DNA of 22,794 bases from Acidobacteriota bacterium (GCA_021793595.1 JAJYSL010000050.1:1-22794), one strand, 5' to 3'; shown: positions 8,202-17,011, numbered from the stretch's first letter. Notes: generated from the sequence alone by a model not told the origin. Program-made: numbers and translations.

Positions 8202-8544
8202 GTGAATACCTCACTGATAGAATCCAACTGGTCAAGTTTACACAAGACGGTTGGGAAACACGATAAAGCAACGTATTCGAGAAAATCGCCCAGAAACACG
8301 GACAAGAGAATGGGCAATTTGCGGAAAAGCTGCGCGGCTGTTCGTCTTTGAATCGGCGCCGGACAGATTCACACAATGTAGAAGCCCACAGTGTAATGTA
8401 GTTTTAGAGAACGACGCACGCTGACGCGCTGAAGATGGCGATTAAACTCTTAAGAGTGACCCTGGATTTCCGCGCTACCGTTGTTCCACGACAAGCGCAC
8501 GCGCCAGTCACCGCAAATGCATTCAGGATGGCGTCCATGGCGCC
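8202..8544. promoter_or_regulatory. divergent intergenic region between neuB-like and flippase genes
   Basis: These 343 bp must hold the promoters for the minus-strand neuB group and the plus-strand flippase. I see no strong consensus promoter. Two details stand out: a perfect 12-bp palindrome ACTCTTAAGAGT at 8446-8457, and an open plus-strand frame 8267-8401 without a start codon that includes GQFAEKLRGC, echoing the gene tail at the left edge of the window. The latter may be a gene remnant. Confidence 0.4.
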
Positions 8545-10065
8545 GTGCCACTGGCACGATCAAGTGAATCCGTGAAGAAATCAAAGACAAACGAGAATGC
8601 AGTTTCGCGGCCGGAAGTGCGTGAGGATGGTCTATCTGCAGAGACAGACAAGTCCGCTGCAGATTCCGGCTCCGGGTTCCAACGGGTCGCCGCCATTCGC
8701 GATTGGCTGCACAGCACTCTCGGGATCGACCGGGCGATCGCGTTTACCGTTCTTGCGAGAGTGTGGGCGAGCAGCGCCGGCCTTGTAACTGTAATCCTGA
8801 TTGCCAGATTTTTGACTCCGGCGGAGCAGGGCTACTACTACACATTCGGCAGCCTGGTCGCGCTGCAGATCATGTTCGAACTTGGGTTTTCTTTTGTCAT
8901 TTTGCAGATGGCCAGCCACGAACGAGCGCATCTTACGTTTTCATCCGACCAGAAAATCACCGGTGATTCGACAGCCCACGGCCGATTGGCTTCAGTGATT
9001 CAGAAAACGATTCGGTGGTACTCGGGCGCAGCGTTGCTTTTGGCGGTCTTTCTGCTTACAGCGGGGTCATATTTTTTCGCAAGTCATCATCAGGCTGGGC
9101 AGACGGTTTCGTGGCGAATTCCCTGGTACGCCGATGCGCTTGCCGCAACCCTGACGTTTCAGATCGATCCGATCCTTTCGTTTTTGGAAGGGTGCGGATT
9201 TGTGGCCAATGTGGCCCGAGTTCGATTTGCACAGGCAGCAACAGGAAGTCTGCTTGCCTGGATGGCGCTGCTGGCTCATCACGGCCTGTTTGCTCCGGCC
9301 ATGATGATTTTAGGGAACGCCGCCGTTTCGACGGTGTGGCTCTTAGGACGTCGCAAACTTCTTCTTGGACTGTGGCGTCACGATCCTGGACCGAACCGGA
9401 TCCATTGGCTCAAGGAAGTTTGGCCATTTCAGTGGCGCATCGCAGTCAGTTGGTTGTGCGGTTATTTCATCTATCAGATTTTCAATCCCGTGCTTTTTGC
9501 CTATCAAGGCGCTGTTGCCGCCGGGCAGATGGGGATGTCGTTGAGCCTCGCCAATGCGCTGCAGGCGGTCGCTATCTCCTGGCTGAACACCAAGGCTGCT
9601 CCATTCGGGTCATTGGTGGCTCGCAAGCAATACGCTGAGCTCGATCATCATTTTTTCCGCGCTCTGAAACAGGCCATCGGGGTATTTCTTGCGGGCTCTG
9701 TCGTCGTAACGATCGGCGTGTTTTATCTGAACGTTCGGCATCTCCGCTTTGCCGGCAGGCTTCTCAGCCCGGTATGCATCGTGGCCTTGCTGCTTGCCAC
9801 AGCGGTCAACGTGGTTGTGTTTGGTGAGGCGCTGTATCTGCGGGCGCACAAGCAGGAAAAATTCCTCTTGAATTCAATCCTGGGGGCCCTGCTGGTTGCG
9901 CCGTCTGCCTATTTCCTGGGAAGGTACTACGGCGCCGCCGGGATCGTGACTGGGAACCTCGCCATCGCAGTCCTGATGGGCCTTCCGCTGGGCACCTACA
10001 TTTTTTTAAAGTACCGGAGAATCTGGCATCAAGAAGAGCTGCCCACGTCAGATGCCTTGGGTTGA
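8545..10065 (+). CDS. Wzx-like polysaccharide flippase (MOP/MATE superfamily)
   Basis: Predicted to flip undecaprenyl-diphosphate-linked repeat units from the cytoplasmic to the periplasmic face of the inner membrane. The 506-residue protein has a hydrophilic, charged N-terminal extension of about 55 residues, then roughly 12 hydrophobic segments; the first contains ARVWASSAGLVTVILIARFLTPAEQGYYY, written here only as its pattern: a basic residue, a helix, then the FLTPxEQGxYY block common in Wzx-type exporters. The final segments include YYGAAGIVTGNLA, also typical. Start: GTG 8545 is the first possible start; GTG 8572 is an alternative and neither has a good ribosome binding site. It opens the plus-strand assembly block. 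Substrate specificity is unknown. Confidence 0.82.
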   Translation: MPLARSSESVKKSKTNENAVSRPEVREDGLSAETDKSAADSGSGFQRVAAIRDWLHSTLGIDRAIAFTVLARVWASSAGLVTVILIARFLTPAEQGYYYTFGSLVALQIMFELGFSFVILQMASHERAHLTFSSDQKITGDSTAHGRLASVIQKTIRWYSGAALLLAVFLLTAGSYFFASHHQAGQTVSWRIPWYADALAATLTFQIDPILSFLEGCGFVANVARVRFAQAATGSLLAWMALLAHHGLFAPAMMILGNAAVSTVWLLGRRKLLLGLWRHDPGPNRIHWLKEVWPFQWRIAVSWLCGYFIYQIFNPVLFAYQGAVAAGQMGMSLSLANALQAVAISWLNTKAAPFGSLVARKQYAELDHHFFRALKQAIGVFLAGSVVVTIGVFYLNVRHLRFAGRLLSPVCIVALLLATAVNVVVFGEALYLRAHKQEKFLLNSILGALLVAPSAYFLGRYYGAAGIVTGNLAIAVLMGLPLGTYIFLKYRRIWHQEELPTSDALG

Positions 10066-10168
10066 AGGTTCGTGGTCCGTGGCCTGTGTGGAATTCGGGA
10101 ACTCTCTGCCGAAGGAACAGGCTCGCGCTCGCGTCCAGCAGGCGCAGGCCTTCTTCAGCATCCGCAGC

Positions 10169-10174
10169 TATAAT
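10169..10174 (+). promoter_or_regulatory. candidate -10 element (TATAAT)
   Basis: An exact TATAAT lies in the 177-bp gap before the GT2 gene, 68 bp upstream of its start. No TTGACA-like -35 is present at 16-18 bp spacing, so the promoter call is tentative. Confidence 0.3.
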
Positions 10175-10242
10175 CGGAGCGTAGCGAAAGATCACTCATG
10201 CGAACGCAACATGCTGGAACTTGGCGGCCCTAAAGCAGATCG

Positions 10243-11358
10243 ATGGCAGCCCTGGAGTCAAATACCGGAATGGCCGCAACTACTGACAGACCTCTAGGTC
10301 CCCTTCTTAGCATCGCAATTCCAACTTTTAATCGAGGGAAATATCTGGCGGAGTCATTGAGGGCGCTTGCTCCTCAGTTGGCCGGCGAGCTGCGCGTGGA
10401 GCTAATCATTTCAGATAATTCTTCATCAGATGATACCCAAACCGTGGTTGGGTCTTTTCTACGTGAAGGGTTGTCGTGTCGGTACATTCGCAACGAATCC
10501 AATATCGGCGCTGACGCCAACTTCCTGCAGTGCTTCAGAGAAGCGCGGGGAAAGTACGTATGGCTTTTGGGCGACGACGACATATTAGTGCCAGGAGGAT
10601 TGGCCAAGATTCTGCCATTATTGGAAACAGGGAATTATTCTCTTGTATATCTAAATTCCTACTCATTCACCAGCGACTATCAGGCCGAGAGAATGGCCGA
10701 CAGATTCGGTCGATTCGCTCAAAAATTTTCAGATCCGAAGCACTTTCTGCGAAACGTTGGAACTATGATCGCGTTCATCAGCTCCGTTATTGTCAACAAA
10801 GATCGCTATCGTGCTGAAAGAGGCTTCAATCTCGATGATTTGCTTGGAAGCAACCTGATTCACTTGGGATGGCTCCTCCCGCTGCTGTGTAGCGATGGCA
10901 CGAATCTCGTCATTTGGGCACGATTGGTAGCAGCTCGAAAGGACAATACTGAGGGATGGGGAATTTGCAAGGTGTTTGGCGAAAGTCTCATGAACATCTC
11001 AGACACAGCTCTTAAAGGCCGGCGGGATATCGCCAGAGAGCTCGCAAACTACACTCTCCGAAACTGGTTCCCTGCGAACATTGTCGGAGTTCGGAGGAGC
11101 CGCGATGGCCGTCTACTACACGAAGATATGCGAAAACTGCTCGAGCCATGGTACCGCTATAACTGGCGTTATTGGTTTTTTGTATTCCCCGTTATCTCAC
11201 TTCCTCTAGCTCTGGCAAGCAAGTGGTACTCGGCAATAAACTTCTCGAATCGCTTGGGCAGGCTGCTGGGGCTCGCGGTGCATTATCCACAGTGGCGTCG
11301 AAGCAGGGTCAGAGAACAGAAGAGCGCGGAATTACAGCACGAGAAAATCACAGCGTAA
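10243..11358 (+). CDS. family 2 glycosyltransferase (GT-A fold)
   Basis: Predicted to add a sugar from a nucleotide-sugar donor to the lipid-linked repeat unit on the cytoplasmic face. The 371-residue product has the GT2 entry LSIAIPTFNRGKYL (residues 22-35), the nucleotide-binding ISDNSSSDD (56-64), the NIGADANF block (87-94) and a DDD metal-binding motif (111-113) in WLLGDDDILVPGG. The C-terminal part is less conserved, with a hydrophobic stretch near 310-330 (WYRYNWRYWFFVFPVISLPL) that could anchor it to the membrane. Start: ATG 10243 is used; ATG 10270 is possible and neither has a clear ribosome binding site. Codon use looks more AT-rich than in the neighbours (judged by eye), which may indicate separate acquisition. 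Donor and acceptor sugars are unknown. Confidence 0.87.
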   Translation: MAALESNTGMAATTDRPLGPLLSIAIPTFNRGKYLAESLRALAPQLAGELRVELIISDNSSSDDTQTVVGSFLREGLSCRYIRNESNIGADANFLQCFREARGKYVWLLGDDDILVPGGLAKILPLLETGNYSLVYLNSYSFTSDYQAERMADRFGRFAQKFSDPKHFLRNVGTMIAFISSVIVNKDRYRAERGFNLDDLLGSNLIHLGWLLPLLCSDGTNLVIWARLVAARKDNTEGWGICKVFGESLMNISDTALKGRRDIARELANYTLRNWFPANIVGVRRSRDGRLLHEDMRKLLEPWYRYNWRYWFFVFPVISLPLALASKWYSAINFSNRLGRLLGLAVHYPQWRRSRVREQKSAELQHEKITA

Positions 11359-11391
11359 TGCAATTTTTTCGTTTCTGGATCGGATGGCGAT

Positions 11392-12033
11392 TTGCGGAAA
11401 ATCCGTGAATATGTTCGTGTGAATGGCTGGTACCTGCTGCTGGACGAAGTATTCGCCCGAACCGGCGCCATTGTCAGAGGAGGCATCCTCAGTCGCAGAG
11501 CGGGAACAAGGGGACTTCGCCTGGGCGCTGGCTCGTATATTCGCGGCCTGGGGTGTATGCGGATAGGAGCTGATCTTCATGCCGGCCGGGGCCTCTGGTT
11601 GCAGGCGATTACCCGACATGGCGATCAGCGGTTCACTCCACGGATTGTCATCGGTGACAGCGTGCGGATCAGTCACTATGTGCACATCGCCGCGACGAAC
11701 TATGTGGAGATTGGCGATCACTGTCTTTTCGGTAGTAAGGTGCTGGTGACTGATCATAATCATGGTCAATATACCGGCACCTACAGTTCCCCCAATGAGC
11801 CACCTTCCGTTCGTGCTCTCGATGATTGCCGCAGCGTAAAAATTGGACGCAATGTATGGATCGGCGACGGTGTCGTGATCGGCCCGGGAGCCACGATTGG
11901 CGACGGATGCGTCATCGGCGCGAATGCAGTGGTTCGGGGCGCGCTTCCCCCGTTCAGCATTTCCTCGGGAAATCCGGCGACTGTTTTTAAAATGTATGAT
12001 TTCGATCGTCAGGAATGGATCGGATCGGAATGA
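11392..12033 (+). CDS. left-handed beta-helix O-acetyltransferase (WbbJ/maltose acetyltransferase-like)
   Basis: Predicted to transfer an acetyl group from acetyl-CoA to a sugar of the repeat unit in the cytoplasm. The 213-residue product shows hexapeptide repeats from about residue 42 to 185 (for example IVIGDS, VEIGDH, VKIGRN, VVIGPG, ATIGDG, CVIGAN), a left-handed beta-helix. TDHNHG (120-125) is the catalytic-His loop seen in WbbJ and related acetyltransferases, and the end has the typical GNPATVFK. Start: TTG 11392, with GGATGG 4 bases before; an in-frame GTG further in is less likely. The stop codon overlaps the next gene's start as ATGA at 12030-12033, so the two are probably translationally coupled. 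With the AT3 gene broken, this may be the only working sugar acetylase here. Confidence 0.85.
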   Translation: MRKIREYVRVNGWYLLLDEVFARTGAIVRGGILSRRAGTRGLRLGAGSYIRGLGCMRIGADLHAGRGLWLQAITRHGDQRFTPRIVIGDSVRISHYVHIAATNYVEIGDHCLFGSKVLVTDHNHGQYTGTYSSPNEPPSVRALDDCRSVKIGRNVWIGDGVVIGPGATIGDGCVIGANAVVRGALPPFSISSGNPATVFKMYDFDRQEWIGSE

Positions 12034-13238
12034 AACAGGCGGCGTGTACGATTGTCTCTTTTAATTACCTTCCGTACGCGCGAGCACTCTGTGAGTCCTT
12101 TCTCGCGACGCACCCAGGTCGAAGCTTCCATGTCTTGCTTGTGGATCGCATGCCCGCCGGCTATGACAGTTCTCAAGAGCCGTTTGAGCTTCTACCGGTC
12201 GAGCAACTGGAGATTCCGGACTTTCTATCGACAGCGTTCAAGTACGACATCCTCGAGCTGAATACGAACGTCAAACCCAGCTTTCTGAGACACCTGCTGA
12301 ACCGGGGAATCGAGCATCTGCTTTATCTGGATCCGGATATCTTTGTTTACAAGGAACTCACCCCTGTCTTTGAAGCTCTGTCGCACAGCGCAATTGTGCT
12401 TACTCCGCACATGCTGTCGCCGGCCAACGATGACGTTCGGCAGGAAGTGATTTTGCTCTCGGCAGGAGTCTTTAACCTGGGCTTTATTGCGGTGAAGCAG
12501 TGCACGGAAACGGATCGGTTCCTGCTGTGGTGGGAGCAACGTTGTCTCCATGACGCGTTTGATGAACAGCGCGCCGGTATGTTTGTGGACCAGAAATGGA
12601 TCAACTTCGTCCCTTGCTTCTTTGATTCCGTCCATATACTGAAACACCCAGGGTGCAATATGGCGTACTGGAATCTGCATGAGAGGAAGCTTTCAGGCGA
12701 CGACGGCTCATGGACGGTAAACGAGGACGCCCCGCTCTTGTTCTTCCACTTCAGCGGTATCTCTGTCGACGGGGGAGAGAGAATCTCGAAATTCACAAAT
12801 CGATACACGCTTTCGAACCGCGCTGACCTGCGTCTGATTTTCGAGGAGTATCGCGCGGCCCTGGTTCGTCATGGAATTCGTGACGCTTCCGGGAATCGTT
12901 ATGCCTTTGGCAGCTTCGACAATGGACAGCCGATCCACCGCCTGTGCCGGTCCATCTATGCGGCGAACCTGGATCGTTTCGGCGGAGAAGATCCATTCCG
13001 CAGCCATGGCAGATTCTATCCATGGGCCAGCCGCAAAGGGTTACTCGGTAGCGGCAACGCAGCGAAGCACCCCACCCCCGCAACATACTCCAAGGATCAT
13101 GTTGGTGTCCGCGCCATCCATGGAGCACTTCGAATGGCATTGCGGATTCTAGGGGCGGATCGATACATGATGCTGATGAAATATCTTTCCCATATCTCGA
13201 TCTTGCGAAATCAGAAAGATGTGTTTCGAGCCAATTGA
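12030..13238 (+). CDS. putative glycosyltransferase, nucleotide-diphospho-sugar (GT-A-like) type
   Basis: The 402-residue product begins with a Rossmann-like strand (CTIVSFNYLPYARALCESF) and carries LLYLDPDIFVYKEL, in which DPD (101-103) is a likely metal-binding DxD motif. Further on are AGVFNLGFIAVKQ (145-157), FVDQKWINFVP (185-195) and HPGCNMAYWNLHERKLS (206-222), which look like the acceptor and donor side of GT8-type transferases, and LLFFHFSG (236-243). These patterns match predicted glycosyltransferases often seen in polysaccharide clusters, but I cannot assign a numbered family with certainty. I chose ATG 12030 over ATG 12015 because it forms an ATGA overlap with the acetyltransferase stop and follows a GGA-rich stretch. 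The last 60 residues are basic. Donor and linkage are unknown. Confidence 0.72.
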   Translation: MKQAACTIVSFNYLPYARALCESFLATHPGRSFHVLLVDRMPAGYDSSQEPFELLPVEQLEIPDFLSTAFKYDILELNTNVKPSFLRHLLNRGIEHLLYLDPDIFVYKELTPVFEALSHSAIVLTPHMLSPANDDVRQEVILLSAGVFNLGFIAVKQCTETDRFLLWWEQRCLHDAFDEQRAGMFVDQKWINFVPCFFDSVHILKHPGCNMAYWNLHERKLSGDDGSWTVNEDAPLLFFHFSGISVDGGERISKFTNRYTLSNRADLRLIFEEYRAALVRHGIRDASGNRYAFGSFDNGQPIHRLCRSIYAANLDRFGGEDPFRSHGRFYPWASRKGLLGSGNAAKHPTPATYSKDHVGVRAIHGALRMALRILGADRYMMLMKYLSHISILRNQKDVFRAN

Positions 13239-13334
13239 CAGAGTCATTCACGCGTGACCGCGCCGCTCTCAGTCAGGCCGCGCGCAGGCGAGGAAATTCG
13301 CTTCGAACCGAAAAGAGCCCGTGCTATTACTATC

Positions 13335-13358
13335 GAAGGATGGGAATGAAGGATGGGA
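13335..13358 (+). repeat. tandem 11-bp direct repeat upstream of the polymerase gene
   Basis: GAAGGATGGGA occurs exactly twice, at 13335-13345 and 13348-13358, a 13-bp period, 52 bp before the polymerase start. The first copy places an AAGGA just ahead of an ATG at 13346 that opens a 13-codon frame (MKDGTIGCRAERA). It could be a duplicated ribosome binding site or a short leader, or chance in a G-rich stretch. Confidence 0.4.
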
Positions 13359-13410
13359 CGATTGGGTGTCGCGCTGAACGCGCTTAGACGGGATACCTCA
13401 GGATAAATTT

Positions 13411-14823
13411 ATGCCTACGCTTGAGGGGATTGTCTTTCTACCCCTGGCAATCTATTTCTTCTTTCGCCATCCTGACCGGCTGTTTCCGTTACTCGTCATT
13501 TCCACGGTCTTTGAAGCCTCCTCCATCGTTTCCTCGGGTCCAGTTGGAATCCAGCCGTACTATGTCGTCGCCATTCTTTTTGTGCTGCAGGCGATCATTC
13601 GTCATCCGGGACTTTTTGCCGGCGGCAGTTCGCGTTTTTTGCCTTTCTGGATCCTGGCTGCATTTACGATCGTCGGGCTGGGCTCCGCGATTCTATTGCC
13701 CGTGCTCTTCGCTGGCATTCCCGTCTACGACCCGCGGCTGGGCATCGATGCCGGATTTCTGTATCGGCCTCCGCTCCAACTGGCACCGGGAAACTTCGCG
13801 CAAGCCGTCCTGCTCACCATCAACATCCTGGTGGTGATTGCCGCGGCAGCCGCCGGTCCCTCGCTAGAGCGCACCCACAAGGCGTTCATCGCGGCGCTGT
13901 ACATCACTGCCGGGATTGTGATCGTGCAGTTCGCGTGCTTTGCGACAGGTCTCCCATTTCCAACATTTCTGCTGAATAACAATCCGGGATACGGGATTGT
14001 CAATCAGAGCATTCATCAGCTGAGGCCCAATGGATCGTTCACCGAGCCCTCCATGGCAGGAGCGGCGCTTGCGGCTTTTTCGGGAGCAGCGCTGGCGATG
14101 TATCTCGACCGTAAACGAGGGATAGCAACCGGCGCTCTGGCGGCTCTAGCCTGCTTGCTGGTGGCGTCCAGTTCCTCCCTGGTCGCGCTCACGATGCTGG
14201 TCCTGCTGTTGATGTTGTCGCAGCGGGTGATCCGCTGGCCGTGGTACATTATGCTGAATCCGCTCAAGCGGATGTCGGTTTTTGTCATCGCGGGCTTGTT
14301 GAGCGCATCGCTGCTGATTGTGCCATCCGTGCGCAATATGGTGATTGCGCAGACGATCAACAAAGGAAGTTCGGCCTCGGCGCTGGTACGATTCAGCGCG
14401 GATATATATTCGCTCGAACTGTTGGTCAAAACTCATGGGCTGGGGGTTGGCCTGGGAAGCAACCGGCCTTCCAGCCTGGTGACGTCCATTCTGAGCCAGG
14501 TGGGCGTTGCGGGATTTCTTCTCTTTGCAATCGCGGTCTTCAAAATTTTGTCAAAGATTCCGCAGGAGAATCGCTGGATTCGGTGGAGTTGCATCGGATT
14601 GCTGCTGGCCATGTGTCTGGGAGTTCCGGACATTTCATATCCATTCCTCTGGGTATTACTGGCCATGGCTGTGCAAAGCAAGGCTTATCGATATGGAGGG
14701 AAGACACAATCAGCCATGCGTCGCTCGGAGCAGAATCGACCAGGTATCGCGCGCGCAGCGCTGCCAGGTGAATCCGCGGGCATAGGCAATCAGGGAATCT
14801 CGGCTCCCATGTTCCCCTTGTAA
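13411..14823 (+). CDS. Wzy-like O-antigen/polysaccharide polymerase (O-antigen ligase superfamily)
   Basis: Predicted to join flipped repeat units into the polymer on the periplasmic side of the inner membrane. The 470-residue protein has about 10-12 hydrophobic segments and a large central loop. RPNGSFTEPSMAGAALAAF (from residue 205) matches the GSFxEPS block of Wzy-like proteins, and HGLGVGLGSNRPSSL followed by a membrane segment resembles the second conserved loop. AGGA lies 8 bases before ATG 13411. The last 50 residues, after the final membrane segment, are hydrophilic and encoded partly on top of the 3' end of the convergent GT4 gene (114-bp overlap, 14710-14823). Wzy and WaaL-type ligases cannot be separated by eye; nearby Wzx, Wzz and export genes favour Wzy. 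Confidence 0.8.
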   Translation: MPTLEGIVFLPLAIYFFFRHPDRLFPLLVISTVFEASSIVSSGPVGIQPYYVVAILFVLQAIIRHPGLFAGGSSRFLPFWILAAFTIVGLGSAILLPVLFAGIPVYDPRLGIDAGFLYRPPLQLAPGNFAQAVLLTINILVVIAAAAAGPSLERTHKAFIAALYITAGIVIVQFACFATGLPFPTFLLNNNPGYGIVNQSIHQLRPNGSFTEPSMAGAALAAFSGAALAMYLDRKRGIATGALAALACLLVASSSSLVALTMLVLLLMLSQRVIRWPWYIMLNPLKRMSVFVIAGLLSASLLIVPSVRNMVIAQTINKGSSASALVRFSADIYSLELLVKTHGLGVGLGSNRPSSLVTSILSQVGVAGFLLFAIAVFKILSKIPQENRWIRWSCIGLLLAMCLGVPDISYPFLWVLLAMAVQSKAYRYGGKTQSAMRRSEQNRPGIARAALPGESAGIGNQGISAPMFPL

Positions 14824-15804
14824 TACGCGTGAGATTTGCCGGGCAATGTCTTCAGGAGAATGTGGATCGCAGTACACCGCAGCATTGCCGAAGACTTCCG
14901 GCAACGAGGCTGCACTTGAAACCACCACCGGGCAGCCAACAGTGAGGGCTTCCAGCGGCGGCAGGCCGAATCCTTCGTACAACGACGGAAACACGAAGCA
15001 CGAGGCGTTTTCATACAGCGCTCGCAATTCTCCATCGGTGACGAAACCCAGGTCCTTGATGCCCTTCGAAACGTGTGCGGTGTCCGCAAAGACGTTGCGG
15101 TTGGAGCCTCCGGCGATTGCGAAACAGACATCCGCAAGCGGAGGTTGCGCAGACGCCTGGATGAGCCCACGGAGGTTCTTATTGCTATTCTTCGAGCCGA
15201 CGCCGAGAACAAAACGTCCCGGCAAAAGAGCATTTTTTTTCAGCACTGCGTCATCTGCAGCGTGTCGAAAGATGTGCTCCCCGGAAAGCCATGTATAGGA
15301 GATCTTTTCGCCAGGTATGCGAAGGTGCTTGATCAGCTCTTGCCGGGAGAACTGGGACACCGTGATGACGTGCGTCGCGGTGTGTGACAGAATCTTCTGC
15401 AGAGTCTTGTAGTAGTTTCTGTAAGCGCCGGAATAGGCTTGGGGAGTGCTGAATGGTCCGGCGTCATGAATTGTGATGACCTGTCGATTATGGGTGAGCG
15501 GAGCGCCGCCGCAGGGTGTAAACAGCAAACTGCCGCGCGCGAAGAGAGGAAGATCGAATTGTTCCCAGAGTTGGCCGGTGAAATGCCCAATCTTTCGGAC
15601 GCGCAGCGACGACCAGTCAGGAAGCTGTGCTGCATCTTTCGGGACCAGAACCGTCACCGGGAGCGGTTCGAGAACTCCGGCGCTCAGCAGCATGTCGAGG
15701 GCAGTCAGCAGTTCGTAGGCATAACGCTGCACGCCCGTGATCGGCTGAGAGAGGAATCTTCCATTGACCGTGATGGATCGGAGAGCTGGGCGCGCATTCT
15801 TCAT
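14710..15804 (-). CDS. family 4 glycosyltransferase (GT-B fold)
   Basis: Predicted retaining transferase adding a sugar to the lipid-linked unit in the cytoplasm. The 364-residue product has the N-terminal ITGVQRYAYELL (22-33), TIHDAGPF (111-118) and ITVSQFSRQEL (147-157), then the C-terminal donor domain: FVLGVGSKNSNKNLRGLI (198-215) and SLYEGFGLPPLEAL (274-287), whose two Glu residues (277 and 285) form the GT4 ExxxxxxxE motif. ASLPEVFGNAAVYCDP follows, as is usual for mannosyltransferase-like GT4 proteins. ATG 15804 is the first start after an in-frame stop; there is no strong ribosome binding site. It is the only minus-strand gene in this part of the locus, divergent from the next GT4 across 70 bp and overlapping the polymerase gene at its 3' end. 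Confidence 0.9.
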   Translation of the reverse strand: MKNARPALRSITVNGRFLSQPITGVQRYAYELLTALDMLLSAGVLEPLPVTVLVPKDAAQLPDWSSLRVRKIGHFTGQLWEQFDLPLFARGSLLFTPCGGAPLTHNRQVITIHDAGPFSTPQAYSGAYRNYYKTLQKILSHTATHVITVSQFSRQELIKHLRIPGEKISYTWLSGEHIFRHAADDAVLKKNALLPGRFVLGVGSKNSNKNLRGLIQASAQPPLADVCFAIAGGSNRNVFADTAHVSKGIKDLGFVTDGELRALYENASCFVFPSLYEGFGLPPLEALTVGCPVVVSSAASLPEVFGNAAVYCDPHSPEDIARQISRVLQGEHGSRDSLIAYARGFTWQRCARDTWSILLRATHG

Positions 15805-15874
15805 GGATCACTGACGCAGCTAAACGTATTGCTCCGCGTGTGAGGAAGCTGACTTCCCGGTCGTTAGACAAGAA

Positions 15875-17011
15875 ATGGCAAAAAGTCCTCAGTCAAAACA
15901 GTATACGGTTCTCCACGTTGGTAAATTCTATCCGCCGCATATGGGCGGAATGGAAATATATCTCCAGCAGTTGGTCGTGGGTCAATCCACTTCGATCGAT
16001 GTTGCAGCCATTGTCGCGAACGATGCGCGGCATACTCAGGTGGAATATAGAGATGGGGCGAAGATTGTGAGAGCTGCCGCATTTGGCAGTGTCGCCTCGA
16101 TGCCCATTGTCCCGACGCTGGCGTGGCAGATACGCCAACACGATTCGAGCCTGATTCACCTGAATACGCCAAACCCTGGCGCGGCGTTTGCTCTGCTGGC
16201 GAGCGGGCACAGGGGAAAGCTGATCGTTACGCATCACGCCGACACGCTGGGACGAAAACTGCTGCGCCGGATAAGCGATCCATTCGTAGCGAAAATCATG
16301 GAGCGCGCCGCTGCGATTATTGTCACGTCGAAGGGGTATCTGGATAGCTCGGAAGAGTTGGCCCCGTATCGCGAAAAGTGCCGCGTCATTCCCCTGGGGA
16401 TCGAAGCAACCCCCTTTGAAGGGCTCGATACAAGTGCCAGCCATGCCATTCGAACCAGGTTTGGGAATCGCTTGATTTTGGCGGTTGGCCGTCTTGTTCC
16501 TTACAAGGGGTTTGAATACCTGATTCGCAGTATGCGGGACGTACATGGAGTCTTGCTTCTGATTGGCACCGGCCCGCTGCGGGAGTCGCTGCTACGCACC
16601 ATCAAAGAATGCGGGGTGGAGGACAAGGTTACGGTGTTAGGCCACGTGGACGAAATCACACCGTACTACAAGGCCGCAAGCATGCTTGTGATTCCCTCCG
16701 TTACGCGCGCTGAAGCCTTCGGGGTGGTACAGCTTGAGGCCATGGCTTCGGGAATCCCGGTGATCAACACAAACATTCCATCGGGTGTTCCGGAGGTGTC
16801 GGTGCATGGACAAACGGGGCTCACTGTTCCCCCGAGAGACGCCGGAGCGCTGGCAGATGCAATCAATACACTGCTCGACGATGAGGGATTGCGGGAAAAG
16901 TTCGGACAAATGGCAAGGGAACGTGTACGCAACAAGTTTTCAGTTGAAAGTATGGTGGCGCAAACGCGGGATTTATACGCTTCAGTAATGGCATCGTCCA
17001 GCCCGCCCTAG
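15875..17011 (+). CDS. family 4 glycosyltransferase (GT-B fold)
   Basis: The 378-residue product begins with TVLHVGKFYPPHMGGMEIYL (11-30), the acceptor-side Gly-Gly loop of GT4 enzymes, and has THHADTLGRK (119-128), ILAVGRLVPYKGFEYLI (201-217) and RAEAFGVVQLEAMASG (278-293) with the paired Glu 280 and 288 of the ExxxxxxxE motif. Length and order of parts are normal. It shares little sequence with the divergent GT4 next to it, so the pair is not a recent duplication. ATG 15875 has only a weak purine-rich region upstream. Likely role: elongation of the repeat unit on the inner face of the cytoplasmic membrane; sugar unknown. Confidence 0.91.
   Translation: MAKSPQSKQYTVLHVGKFYPPHMGGMEIYLQQLVVGQSTSIDVAAIVANDARHTQVEYRDGAKIVRAAAFGSVASMPIVPTLAWQIRQHDSSLIHLNTPNPGAAFALLASGHRGKLIVTHHADTLGRKLLRRISDPFVAKIMERAAAIIVTSKGYLDSSEELAPYREKCRVIPLGIEATPFEGLDTSASHAIRTRFGNRLILAVGRLVPYKGFEYLIRSMRDVHGVLLLIGTGPLRESLLRTIKECGVEDKVTVLGHVDEITPYYKAASMLVIPSVTRAEAFGVVQLEAMASGIPVINTNIPSGVPEVSVHGQTGLTVPPRDAGALADAINTLLDDEGLREKFGQMARERVRNKFSVESMVAQTRDLYASVMASSSPP

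Noticed and set aside
8446..8457. Perfect palindrome ACTCTTAAGAGT
   Set aside because: A 12-bp palindrome is expected several times by chance in a window this size; noted within the intergenic entry only.
13236..13241. TTGACA as a -35 element
   Set aside because: It overlaps a coding end and no -10-like hexamer lies 16-18 bp downstream in GC-rich DNA.
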